This document shows positions 34,069-42,529 of a stretch of 46,321 nt of DNA, piece by piece. The notes under the pieces are model-generated. The model was not told the DNA's origin. It was given only the letters and a program-made list of their open reading frames with translations, and searched no databases. The stretch covers positions 1 through 46,321 of the forward strand of contig CAYFJO010000034.1 in assembly GCA_964343305.1 (NCBI GenBank), written 5' to 3'. Numbering within the stretch: the stretch's first letter is position 1; every line of letters starts with the position of its first letter. Position numbers and translations under genes: made by a program. This DNA comes from CAYFJO01 sp964343305. GTDB taxonomy: Bacteria > Planctomycetota > Planctomycetia > Pirellulales > Pirellulaceae.

Positions 34069-34069
34069 G

Positions 34070-35497
34070 TCAATTCTCTCCCAGATCGTTCTTGCGGATT
34101 TCTGCCAGCTTCGCATTCAGTTTGTGGCCCATCTCGGTCAGGATCGGGGCGTACTCGGGGTTCCCTACCAGATTGGTGTATTGCTTTGGATCGTTTTTCA
34201 TGTCGTAGAGCTCCGCGGAATTGCCGTAATGCAGATAGGCCCATCGCTCCTCGCGGTAAAGCAGCCCCTTGCCGCTCGACAGAACCGCGTCCCGCACCTT
34301 CGCCACCGGATTATCGAGCAACCGGGAAATGTCCTTGCCCTGAACGTTGCCGGGGATCTTAAGCCCGCACAGGCCGGAGATCGTCGGGTAGAGGTCGAGT
34401 AACTCCACAAACGACCGGCAAACAGCCGGTTTCTTTCCAGGCACGCAGATGATCAGGGGCACCTGCGCCGATTCTTTGTGGATGCTCACTTTCGACCACA
34501 TGTCGTGCTCTCCCAGGTGATAACCGTGGTCACTGGTGAAGATCACTATGGTTCGGTCGCGCTGGCCGCTTTCCTCCAGGGTCTTGATGACCTTGCCGAC
34601 CATGGCGTCCATGTAACTGACCGAGGCATAGTAGCCGCGGATCAATCGCTTTTGCTGACCGATATCCATTTTGTAGTTGGCGCTGGTCCGCCGGTTGGCC
34701 GGATTCCTGGGGATATCGTCCTGATCGCCGGGGATCTTCGGCGGCAGGACCATCTTCTCGGCTTTGTAGGGAGCGAAATACGTCTTCGGTGCGACAAAGG
34801 GGACGTGCGGACGCACGAATCCGACCGCCAGGAAAAACGGCTTGTCCAGGTCCTTGTATCGAGTGATGAGTTCCGCTGCTTTCTGCGCCGTCTTGCCGTC
34901 CGAATGCACGAAGTCGTCGCCCTCGGCCTCGACCACCACGAAGTGATTTCCGCCGCCTGCCCCTTTCTTCTTGTCGCCAGGGTTATTCTGCAGGGTCTCG
35001 CCGATGCCCGGCGCTTTGGATTCAGGCCCCTTGCTGTTGTAGGCCTCGTCCCAGGAGGCTGGATCGTCCGCGCCGTCACTGCCTTTGCCGATATCCGGGG
35101 GAACTCCCATGTGAAACACTTTGGATATACGGGCGCTGTGATAGCCCCGATGTTTGAAATACTGCGGCCAGCTCTCCTTGTTCGGCCCCACTTTCTCGCG
35201 TCCGCTGGTGTAGCCGTTCGCTTTACTGGCATAGGGGTAATAGCCGAACATCATGGAGGCGCGCGACGGGCCGCAGAAAGTGGCCTGGCAATAGGCCCGT
35301 GTGAACCGAACGCCTTCAGAGGCGAGTTTGTCGATGTGGGGCGTCTTGCAGGTGGAGCCGTAACAGCCCAGTGCGGTTGCAGTCAGGTCGTCGGAGATGA
35401 TGAACAGAACGTTGTATGGCTTCCGCTGCTCCTGAGCGGCAAGCGCACCACTCAATTCCACAAACAGACTCAGCGTGATGAAACATCGAAAACACAT
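34070..35497 (-). CDS. Exported iduronate-2-sulfatase-like sulfatase
   Basis: This 475-residue protein has a signal peptide (MCFRCFITLSLFVELSGALA). Sulfatase features are the metal ligands FIISDDLTATALGCYG at residues 33-46, the formylglycine site ATFCGPSRASMMFG with Cys75, FFLAVGFVRPHVPFVAP, and FTSDHGYHLGEHDMWSK with the Asp-His metal pair and Lys. The HGYHLGEHxxWxK block and the long mid-region are typical of the iduronate-2-sulfatase-like branch. The frame extends to 35596, but the M at 35497 begins the signal; a further M lies 12 codons upstream. It is the first gene of the - strand sulfatase operon. Formylglycine formation by an external maturase is assumed. Confidence 0.88.
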   Translation of the reverse strand: MCFRCFITLSLFVELSGALAAQEQRKPYNVLFIISDDLTATALGCYGSTCKTPHIDKLASEGVRFTRAYCQATFCGPSRASMMFGYYPYASKANGYTSGREKVGPNKESWPQYFKHRGYHSARISKVFHMGVPPDIGKGSDGADDPASWDEAYNSKGPESKAPGIGETLQNNPGDKKKGAGGGNHFVVVEAEGDDFVHSDGKTAQKAAELITRYKDLDKPFFLAVGFVRPHVPFVAPKTYFAPYKAEKMVLPPKIPGDQDDIPRNPANRRTSANYKMDIGQQKRLIRGYYASVSYMDAMVGKVIKTLEESGQRDRTIVIFTSDHGYHLGEHDMWSKVSIHKESAQVPLIICVPGKKPAVCRSFVELLDLYPTISGLCGLKIPGNVQGKDISRLLDNPVAKVRDAVLSSGKGLLYREERWAYLHYGNSAELYDMKNDPKQYTNLVGNPEYAPILTEMGHKLNAKLAEIRKNDLGEN

Positions 35498-36335
35498 GAT
35501 GGATTTCTCTGCGATTGTAATTGACAAGGTCATTTCTCTGGTCGTTGCGATGCGAGTTTGCTCCTTTCGAGAATTCGTGAAATGGAGCTTTGGCAATCGT
35601 GGGAAGCCGGTCTAGGATCATCTGCAGCCTTTGCCGCCGTCCTGGCGCGATCTTATCCAACGGGCTGACTTCGTGTTCTTACAGTGGGTCTTTGCATCGT
35701 ATTCTTCAAGCCTTCTTCCCGCCTCTTGAGCGAATTGCTGAACGACATCTTACTATGCCGTTTGAGCAACGAAAACGTTAACAAGAAAATTAGCTGCAAA
35801 TGGACTGCGCGTTTCGCACAACGCCGTGGCTGGTCTTTCTTGCCAACAAAGAATGGCTAGTTCGCCCAATCGGCGAGTTGCGGAGGGTAGAGGAATCGCT
35901 TGGGGGCCGAGGCCAAATCTTCTGGAAAGCCGGATCTTGAAAATGTTTCCTGCGGAGGTCCGATACACCGAACGCAGTTAACCATCGCGGCTCGTGCGAT
36001 CGGTTGCATCGATCGCTGCAGGTTAGCATCTGAGCAACCTGACAGCGGTGTCTTCTCGCGGGTGACACCTGTGCAGATAGAAAAGCCGCCAAAGGTTGTC
36101 CAAACGCTGCAAGATTCCATTCGTCGGTGCAGGCCGCAGCCACTAAAGACATAATGTCTTTTTTGTTTGTGTCCCGCGCATGCTGACCAAATGATCCCTT
36201 ACGAGGCCGAGATCGCGTCGGAGCGTAATGCAAAAGTCGCCCCACGGGGAGGAGAGGTCTCTTCTGCATTTCCTCACGATCGCGTTTCAACACGGGTTAG
36301 TCATTAAACTGCAACAGGATAGTTAACTCCATGAT
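35498..36335. other. Long gene-free region upstream of the sulfatase operon
   Basis: No gene here can be supported. It must contain the promoter for the operon starting at 35497. A - strand stretch near 35860-35990 reads as protein-like for about 35 codons (GFPEDLASAPKRFLYPPQL) and may be a relic I cannot name. A 6-bp inverted repeat GGTGTC/GACACC lies near 36048-36068 without a T-run. A 24-codon + strand frame at 36331-36405 is hydrophobic but overlaps the end of the CxxCH gene on the other strand. Confidence 0.3.
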
Positions 36336-36941
36336 TCAGACGACTCTTTGGGTTATCTTCGTTCCGGTCACAATTGCCCTCGCGGCCATGATTGTCGCGT
36401 GGTAGCTATCCGAATTCAAAGGCGGCCAGCGATATTGCACGCCGATGCTGCCGTCGTCCGATTGGAGCGTGAGCAAGTGTCGCAGAGCCGCATCTGTTTC
36501 AGCCGAAGTCGATTCGTGAAACTGCGCATCCCATTCAGCGAGCCCCCGCGCGATGTACGCCATCTTTGCCGGCGCCGATCCAGTGTCATCGCCGCTGTCG
36601 ATGAGTTCTTTTGACTGTCCAACGACGAACGTACGCAAATCATCCACTGGTTTTCCCCAACTCACAGACAGCGCAGGCCGCGTGATCATGTGAATTCCGT
36701 GCGTGTGACACGAAACACACTTTCTCTGACTCGACCAGAGCGTCACACCCAAATCCAGATAGGATCTAGCCGCTTCGGACGAAAACGCTTTTCTAATTGG
36801 TTCATCAGCAGTGGCACCTGGAATCGAACGGTTGCGAAAACGATATTGGGGAGCCTTTGCCACCCGATCTTCGGCTCCGGCGTCCATGTCAAAAACAAGC
36901 ACTAAACCAGAGAGGACGATGAGTCGTGACGTGAATTTCAT
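36336..36941 (-). CDS. Short exported CxxCH protein, probably truncated
   Basis: This 201-residue protein has a signal peptide (MKFTSRLIVLSGLVLVFDMDAGA). Residues 60-125 contain the SYLDLGVTLWSSQRKCVSCHTHG block with one c-type heme motif CVSCH. A helical region follows that resembles the start of squalene/prenyl-cyclase-like repeats (AYIARGLAEWDAQFHES, LRHLLTLQSDDGSIG, WPPLNSDSYHATIMAARAI). Related proteins continue with several more QxxDGS repeats, so ending here at 201 residues looks like a 3' truncation. The next - strand sequence after 36335 gives only short open frames. It follows the broken PQQ gene by 31 bases. A role in periplasmic electron transfer or scaffolding is possible but not shown. 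Confidence 0.55.
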   Translation of the reverse strand: MKFTSRLIVLSGLVLVFDMDAGAEDRVAKAPQYRFRNRSIPGATADEPIRKAFSSEAARSYLDLGVTLWSSQRKCVSCHTHGIHMITRPALSVSWGKPVDDLRTFVVGQSKELIDSGDDTGSAPAKMAYIARGLAEWDAQFHESTSAETDAALRHLLTLQSDDGSIGVQYRWPPLNSDSYHATIMAARAIVTGTKITQRVV

Positions 36942-36972
36942 TAGGTTGCTCGAAGTGGAAGCGAAACGCAAA

Positions 36973-37982
36973 TCAAGGCACAGCTAGGCAGACTATCCTG
37001 CCAGTTGCTGTTGTCAAATATACTCGCCCTCGCGACACCGCTGGACTTAGCGTCGATTCCTTTTCTTCAACGATCCAAACTTTCTCGCCTGTCGCGGCTG
37101 CGGTCGCGGCGATCCCCTTGGGACCACCCGCGAGCAACACGGCCTTGTCGTTCGTGTCGTCACCAGTGAGGATCACCCAGTCTGGTTTGCCGCATGGAAG
37201 ATCGTGCGTCTGCCAGTCAAGTAGTGCTGTTTTTTCTTTGATGGTGCGCGGCGACCATCGGGTCGTCATGAATTGTGAAATCTTAGAACGCTCGACGGCG
37301 ACGAGTTCGCCCATGTGGCCGAAGTAGACTCTCGATTTTCCAACCAAGGGAAAAAAGGCTCGCACCTCACTGCTGAATTCCATTCCTTTGGCACGAGTTG
37401 TCGATTGCCAGGGAGCTGTCAATCCGAACGCGTTTCCCTTCGACCTTCGCTGTCCGCCACTAACACCTTGCCATCGGTGATCGCTGGTCCGCTCCGACGA
37501 GCGATAACACCTTTCGTGCTGCCCAGCTTTTTCTCCCAAATGATTTTGCCTGTGTCGGCGTTTAGGGCCACGAGCGCCGAACGCCCATAGCCTCGCAGCC
37601 AGACGAACAACTTTCCGTCATCGTAACTCGACGTCTGCATGTAGTGAACGTCGTGATGAAAGAATTCCCAACAGAACGCGCCGGTCTTGGCGTCCAGTGA
37701 CAAAACCGACCGGGTCATCGCCATATTGCAAAACACCTTGCCGCCGCCCACAGTCAACCCTGCACCGGCGTCGCCAGCCGTATCGCTGTCACACCGATAC
37801 GACCACACCATGCGCAGCGGCGGCTTGACCGAATCATCCGCGCTCACGCCCGTCGATCCCGCATTGCCGCGATGCTGAGACCAGGTCGAGGGATCCTGGG
37901 CATTCACGACGGAACAGAGAGCAAAAATAGCCATCCAAGCTGCCGTCGCGTTGCCGAAACTCACTGAATCGGTCTTTCTCAT
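36973..37982 (-). pseudogene. PQQ-like propeller gene broken by a frameshift
   Basis: The first frame, from ATG 37982, gives a signal peptide and PQQ blades (STWSQHRGNAGSTGVS, VLSLDAKTGAFCWEF, LVALNADTGKIIWEKKLGS, GPAITDGKVLVADSEG). It then stops after RRETRSD at 37419. The adjacent frame carries on with GNAFGLTAPWQSTT, SRVYFGHMGELVAVER, WVILTGDDTNDK, AATAAATGEKVWIVEEK and GRIVCLAVP, ending at 36973. The switch lies near 37435-37445, around GAAGGTCGAAGGGAA. Total length would be about 335 residues, short for this family, so bases may also be missing. Either a real frameshift or a sequence error; it follows a DUF1080 gene by 20 bases. Confidence 0.65.
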
Positions 37983-38002
37983 GTCATTAAACCACGCTGG
38001 AA

Positions 38003-38572
38003 CTACTTGAACCGCATTCGACGGATCGTCATCGCGCCGAACTCCGCACGGACGCCCAGCGGGCTGCTATCGCTTTTGGCTTTCTGCGTTCGTTGCGGCT
38101 CGCCGTTGTTGATGAACTGGACGCTATCGCCTTGGACGACGATTTCGAAATCGTTCCACTCGTTGTATTTGATGTTCTTGACGCCGGCAGCCTTGATGTC
38201 GAATTTCAGGCCGCGGAAATACAGATCGTTGTTGCACTTTTCATCGGGCAGGTATTGAAACTTGATGTGGACGTCGCCTTTGAATTCGCGCGCCGTGTCG
38301 ATCACCATGTTGCCTTTGACTTTACCGTCGATGATCATGTTACCTTCCTTTACTTGAAAGCGATTTTTCGGCGCTTCTGTCTTTCCGTTCAGCGAATCGC
38401 CGCCGCGGAGTTTCCAACCGGTCAGGTCCTTGCCGTTAAAGAAAAGTTCGTAACCCTCTTCCAACTTGAACTCATCAGCGCCGAGCTCATGTGTTGACGA
38501 TAGAATCGACAGCGCGGCCGCGAAACAGAATCCGAATCGGGCGATTTGTAGTCGGTGCAAGCTGGTCAACAT
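38003..38572 (-). CDS. Exported DUF1080 protein
   Basis: This 189-residue protein has a signal peptide (ARFGFCFAAALSILSSTHELGA at about 11-32). A DUF1080 jelly-roll domain follows: YELFFNGKDLTGWKLRGGD near residue 41, RFQVKEGNMIIDG, FKGDVHIKFQYLPDE, CNNDLYFRGLKFDI, YNEWNDFEIVVQGDSVQFINNG and MTIRRMRFK at the end. AGGAGA lies seven bases before ATG 38572. It shares the family of the protein at 32105 but is clearly divergent. It heads a - strand set with the broken PQQ gene and the CxxCH protein. Sugar binding or 3-keto-glycoside processing is the family expectation. Confidence 0.88.
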   Translation of the reverse strand: MLTSLHRLQIARFGFCFAAALSILSSTHELGADEFKLEEGYELFFNGKDLTGWKLRGGDSLNGKTEAPKNRFQVKEGNMIIDGKVKGNMVIDTAREFKGDVHIKFQYLPDEKCNNDLYFRGLKFDIKAAGVKNIKYNEWNDFEIVVQGDSVQFINNGEPQRTQKAKSDSSPLGVRAEFGAMTIRRMRFK

Positions 38573-38711
38573 GACGTTCTCCTAGATTGGGCCGTGCGAT
38601 CAACGCGAGGAATTTCGATTCGTAAATGAGTTGTTACGAGGTCCTTCGCAGGCATACAATGACTCGCATCAGAGACTGTTTATATGAATTTGACGGAACG
38701 GTGTCCAGAAA

Positions 38712-40145
38712 ATGAGTCGGTTCGCCATAGTCTTGTGCATTTTGCTCACACTCGACCTCTCCGCGGCCGAGCTGGCGAACGGTCCAATGATCGGCTATGT
38801 GACGGATTCAACTGCGAAAATCTGGGCGAGAACAAATGCGGCTGTCTCCGTGAAGGTGGTATTCGGCACAGACGAGCGTCTCAAACAACCCACCACATCC
38901 GCAGCGACAACGCCATCGAAAGATTATGATTGGACGACGGTCGTTGAACTTTCGGAACTCAGGCCACGGACCCGTTACTTTTACAACGTGCTCGTCAAGG
39001 GCAAACCGGCTTTAGAACCACCGCTGCCGAGTTTCCGAACTTTACCGGCGCTCGATAGCAAGACACGCGTCCGTGTTACCTTCGGCGGGGGAATTCGATT
39101 TCAAGTTGACCCGGAGCAAACGCTGTGGAACGACATCGCCGCGCGCGAGCCGGATGTCATGCTGTTGATGGGCGACAACACGTATCCCGACAACTACATC
39201 AAGAACGAAGCGTTGCTCAAGCGAGACCTCGGCGGCAACGAGCAACTGCTGATGAAGAAAGAAAACGGCTGGCGAGGCCGAAGCGGTTTTCTCTTCCACC
39301 GCGTCTACTATCGCATTCAACAGTCCGTTCCGAATTATCAACGATTCATCGCGCGGCATCCGATCTACGCCGTTTGGGACGACCACGATGCATATCACGA
39401 CGGCCAGGGCGGCGCTAGCAAACCAATCGAGTTGCGGCAGGAGAGCATCCAAACCTTTCGCGAGAACTTTGCACTGCCTTACTACGGCAACGATGACGCT
39501 CCAGGAACGTGGTGTCACTTCACCGTGCCTGGTGCAGAGTTCTTCCTGCTCGATGCGCGGACCTATCGAACGCGCGGCGGCGGGAAAGAAGCCCGATTCC
39601 TGGGTGAGGCCGAAGAACGTTGGCTCAAAGACCATTTGCTCGCCTCGCGAGCGCCGTTCAAATTCATCGTCTGCGGCAGCCCTTGGAACAATCAGCCAAA
39701 GACCGGAGCCAAAGTTCTGACCGACGAGAACTACTACGACGCCACGGGCGACACGCTCGCGTCGTTCAAGTTCCACCGTGACCGGTTGTTAAACTTCATT
39801 ATCCACCGGCGCATTCCTGGCGTCATCCTGCTATCAGGCGATCGTCATCGAGCGGACATCGTCAAAGTCTGGCCGCGCAATCGGCCGGATCAAATTTTCT
39901 GGGACTTTAACAACTGCAACATCTCCAGCCGCACGCAACGCTCCGTCGGCGAGCCCGGTGACAATGGCCTTGTCTTCAGTTTTTCGGGCCGCTGTTTCGG
40001 CTTACTCGACATCGACACGACCACCGATCCGCCAACGGTCACTCACGAGATCTGGGGCAAGTCGAGCCGATCGAAGCCCGCCGAAATGAAATACCGGATG
40101 CAACTAAAATCGACCGCGTTCCTACCAGATGTCGTTCAACCTTAA
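38712..40145 (+). CDS. Exported PhoD-like phosphatase/phosphodiesterase
   Basis: This 477-residue protein has a signal peptide (MSRFAIVLCILLTLDLSA). An N-terminal fibronectin-like domain (residues 22-112, MIGYVTDSTAKIWAR, LRPRTRYFYNV) precedes the PhoD-type metallophosphoesterase domain. Metal-binding motifs are MLLMGDNTYPD near residue 155, AVWDDHDAYHD near 224 and LLSGDRHRADI in the C-terminal third. The first motif of the family, usually F-x-(S/G)-C with an iron-binding Cys, reads VTFGGGIRF here (Gly at the Cys position). Family members hydrolyse phosphate mono- or diesters outside the cytoplasm. The ribosome site is weak (CCAGAAA). Its stop is 13 bases before the tandem esterase gene, so the three + strand genes 38712-43801 look like one operon. 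Confidence 0.82.
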   Translation: MSRFAIVLCILLTLDLSAAELANGPMIGYVTDSTAKIWARTNAAVSVKVVFGTDERLKQPTTSAATTPSKDYDWTTVVELSELRPRTRYFYNVLVKGKPALEPPLPSFRTLPALDSKTRVRVTFGGGIRFQVDPEQTLWNDIAAREPDVMLLMGDNTYPDNYIKNEALLKRDLGGNEQLLMKKENGWRGRSGFLFHRVYYRIQQSVPNYQRFIARHPIYAVWDDHDAYHDGQGGASKPIELRQESIQTFRENFALPYYGNDDAPGTWCHFTVPGAEFFLLDARTYRTRGGGKEARFLGEAEERWLKDHLLASRAPFKFIVCGSPWNNQPKTGAKVLTDENYYDATGDTLASFKFHRDRLLNFIIHRRIPGVILLSGDRHRADIVKVWPRNRPDQIFWDFNNCNISSRTQRSVGEPGDNGLVFSFSGRCFGLLDIDTTTDPPTVTHEIWGKSSRSKPAEMKYRMQLKSTAFLPDVVQP

Positions 40146-40158
40146 CCGGAACAACAAC

Positions 40159-42510
40159 ATGATTCGCCTTGTTCTCGCAAGTTTGCTCGCTGTGAGCTGT
40201 TTGGCACCAATCGCACTTGCGGATGAGCGAACGGCAACGGACAAGCTGGCGAATCAACTTCTCAATCTGGATAGTCGCGTGATTCTACGCGGCACGTTGA
40301 AGCGTAATCCGATGAACGCAATGTTGTCGCGCTATGTTGCTGCGGAGCTTCGCCAAGCAAACGTAAGCGATGGCGAGCAGTGGGCGTCGATCCAGACCAA
40401 GGCGGACTGGGAAAAACTCCGCGACGCCCGATTGACGGCACTGCGCGGGACACTCGGTCAGTTTCCCGCGGTCCCAAAGGATTTGAAAGTTAAGGTTGTG
40501 CGAACGACCAAGGGTGATGGATTTGAGGTTGACAATCTCGTGTTCGAAAGCCGACCCGGCGTCATTGTCACGGCCAATCTTTATCGACCCGCACGACCCA
40601 CGAACTTGATGCCGGGAGTGGTCGTTTGCCATAGTCATCATCGCCCGAAGGAGACTGGCGCGCGGCAATTGATGGGTGCGATCTGGGCGCGAGCGGGTTG
40701 TGTCGTTTTGGTTCCTGATCATCTCGGTCATGGCGAGCGGCGACAGCATCCGTTTCGTTCTGAGTCGGATTACCACAAACCGTTTCGTGTTTCGAGCCAA
40801 GACTATTACTTTCGTTATGACGCTGGGATTCAACTGCATCTGATTGGCGACAGCTTGATGGGTTGGTTGGTCTGGGATTTGTGGCGCGGCGTCGATGTGC
40901 TGCTCGACCAACCAGGTGTCGATCCTAAACGCATCATCATGATCTCCGAACCAGCGGGCGGCGGCGATGTGGCGGCGGTTGCCGGTGCGCTGGACGATCG
41001 GATCTCGTGCGTCATGGTCAATAACTTCGGCGGACCAGAACCGGAGAATGGCTATCCGCTGCCGCCCGATGCGGAGTCGTGGTTTTCATTCACATCGTCA
41101 GGAAGCTGGGAATCGACGCGCAATTTGAGACGGTCGTCACGTGACGGTTTCTTGCCGTGGACGATCATCGCGTCGATCGCGCCGCGCCGCCTGATTTACT
41201 ATCACGAATTCTATTGGGACCACGAGCAAGATCCGGTGTGGAAACGGCTTCAGAAGATCTATGGACTTTATGACGCGACAGATTCACTCACCGGGATCGC
41301 CGGCCATGGATTCGTCGTTGGCTCGTCGCCTGAAAACACTCACTGGACGCCGCTTAGCCGTGAGCTGCTTTACCCAACTCTCGACAAGTGGCTCGGTATT
41401 CCCAATCCCAAAAAGGAATTCGACGAACTCATCCCAGAAGAAGAGTTGCTTTGCCTCACCACACCAGCGGCAAAGAAACTTCGCCCCGCGCGACTTCATC
41501 GCCTGTGTTCTGAGCTTGCATCCGAGCGAGCATCCGCCACCCGAAAGGAACTCGCCAAGCTATCAAAGAGTGATCAGTTGTCACGCCTTCGCAAGCAATG
41601 GTCCAAGTTGTTGGGCGATGTGCAGTCGGCCAAGGCTCCGATAGTTCGCAAACTCGAATCAGATAAACTCGGTCGAATCGACGTTGAACGGATTCAACTG
41701 GGGACAGAGCCGGGCATCATCGTCCCCGTGATTCTACTGAACCCGCAGTCAGGCACACCACAACGTGTCGTAGTTGCCGTTGCCCAATCTGGGAAAGACC
41801 GGTTCCTTCGCCATCGCACGATTCAGATTGCCCAGCTACTTGCTAGTGGAACGGCGGTGTGCCTTTTCGACGTGCGGTGTACGGGCGAAACCGATCCTGG
41901 TGATGGCCGCGGTCGACGGAGCGCCGCGACCTCAAACTCTTCTAGCGAGCTGATGCTTGGTCAAACGCTTGTTGGCGCAAGACTGCGCAATCTTCGCCAA
42001 GTGATCAGTTACCTTCGCCAACGCGAAGAAATCAACGAAGACCAAGTTGTTCTGTGGGGCGACAGCTTCGCCACGACCAATGCTGTCGACTGCGAATTCG
42101 ACGTGCCGCGTGGCATCGCAGATCTACCAAAACAGTCTGAACCGCTTGGCGGCATGCTCGCAATGCTGGCCGCATTGTGCGACGAGCAGATCGCAGCCGT
42201 GTATGTTCATAGCGGACTGTCAAGTTTTCACGATGTGCTGGCCAGCCCATTCGTCGTTCTGCCGCACGATGTTGTTGTTCCGGGTTTGCTTGCGACCGGC
42301 GATCTAAGCGATATTGCCGAGGCGATTGCACCTCGGCCGTTGCGACTCGATGGCCTCGTCGACGGTTCAAACCGCCGCCAATCCCCTGAAAAAACTCGAA
42401 AGGAATATGCCTACGCAATTGCGGCTTATCGCAACGCCAATGCCGAACAGCAATTCGTCATCACCGATGACGGGCCATCCATTGCCAACTGGCTTCGTCG
42501 CGCCAAGTAG
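40159..42510 (+). CDS. Exported tandem alpha/beta-hydrolase, N-terminal nucleophile lost
   Basis: This 783-residue protein has a signal peptide (MIRLVLASLLAVSCLAPIALA). It matches the overall plan of the esterase at 15265-17271: a N-terminal hydrolase domain of about 85-430 (GVVVCHSHHRPKETGARQL, LVPDHLGHGERRQ) and a C-terminal one of about 510-783. In the first domain the nucleophile elbow reads MISEPAGGGD, with Ala266 where the active esterases have Ser, so this domain is probably inactive. In the second, VVLWGDSFATTN keeps a serine elbow (Ser636) after DVRCTGETDPG, but no convincing C-terminal His is visible. ATG 40159 was chosen over 40129 because the signal peptide begins there. It sits between a PhoD-like and a PQQ gene. 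Confidence 0.75.
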   Translation: MIRLVLASLLAVSCLAPIALADERTATDKLANQLLNLDSRVILRGTLKRNPMNAMLSRYVAAELRQANVSDGEQWASIQTKADWEKLRDARLTALRGTLGQFPAVPKDLKVKVVRTTKGDGFEVDNLVFESRPGVIVTANLYRPARPTNLMPGVVVCHSHHRPKETGARQLMGAIWARAGCVVLVPDHLGHGERRQHPFRSESDYHKPFRVSSQDYYFRYDAGIQLHLIGDSLMGWLVWDLWRGVDVLLDQPGVDPKRIIMISEPAGGGDVAAVAGALDDRISCVMVNNFGGPEPENGYPLPPDAESWFSFTSSGSWESTRNLRRSSRDGFLPWTIIASIAPRRLIYYHEFYWDHEQDPVWKRLQKIYGLYDATDSLTGIAGHGFVVGSSPENTHWTPLSRELLYPTLDKWLGIPNPKKEFDELIPEEELLCLTTPAAKKLRPARLHRLCSELASERASATRKELAKLSKSDQLSRLRKQWSKLLGDVQSAKAPIVRKLESDKLGRIDVERIQLGTEPGIIVPVILLNPQSGTPQRVVVAVAQSGKDRFLRHRTIQIAQLLASGTAVCLFDVRCTGETDPGDGRGRRSAATSNSSSELMLGQTLVGARLRNLRQVISYLRQREEINEDQVVLWGDSFATTNAVDCEFDVPRGIADLPKQSEPLGGMLAMLAALCDEQIAAVYVHSGLSSFHDVLASPFVVLPHDVVVPGLLATGDLSDIAEAIAPRPLRLDGLVDGSNRRQSPEKTRKEYAYAIAAYRNANAEQQFVITDDGPSIANWLRRAK

Positions 42511-42529
42511 CCGAACTAGGAAACGATTC

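Noticed and set aside
34478..35524. 348-codon + strand frame opposite the second sulfatase
   Set aside because: Antisense of conserved sulfatase motifs; long only because of high G+C codon bias.
36331..36405. 24-codon hydrophobic + strand mini-gene
   Set aside because: No ribosome site and it overlaps the end of a - strand gene; hydrophobic pattern likely arises by chance.
39042..39776. 244-codon - strand frame inside the PhoD-like gene
   Set aside because: Antisense of the conserved metallophosphoesterase motifs.
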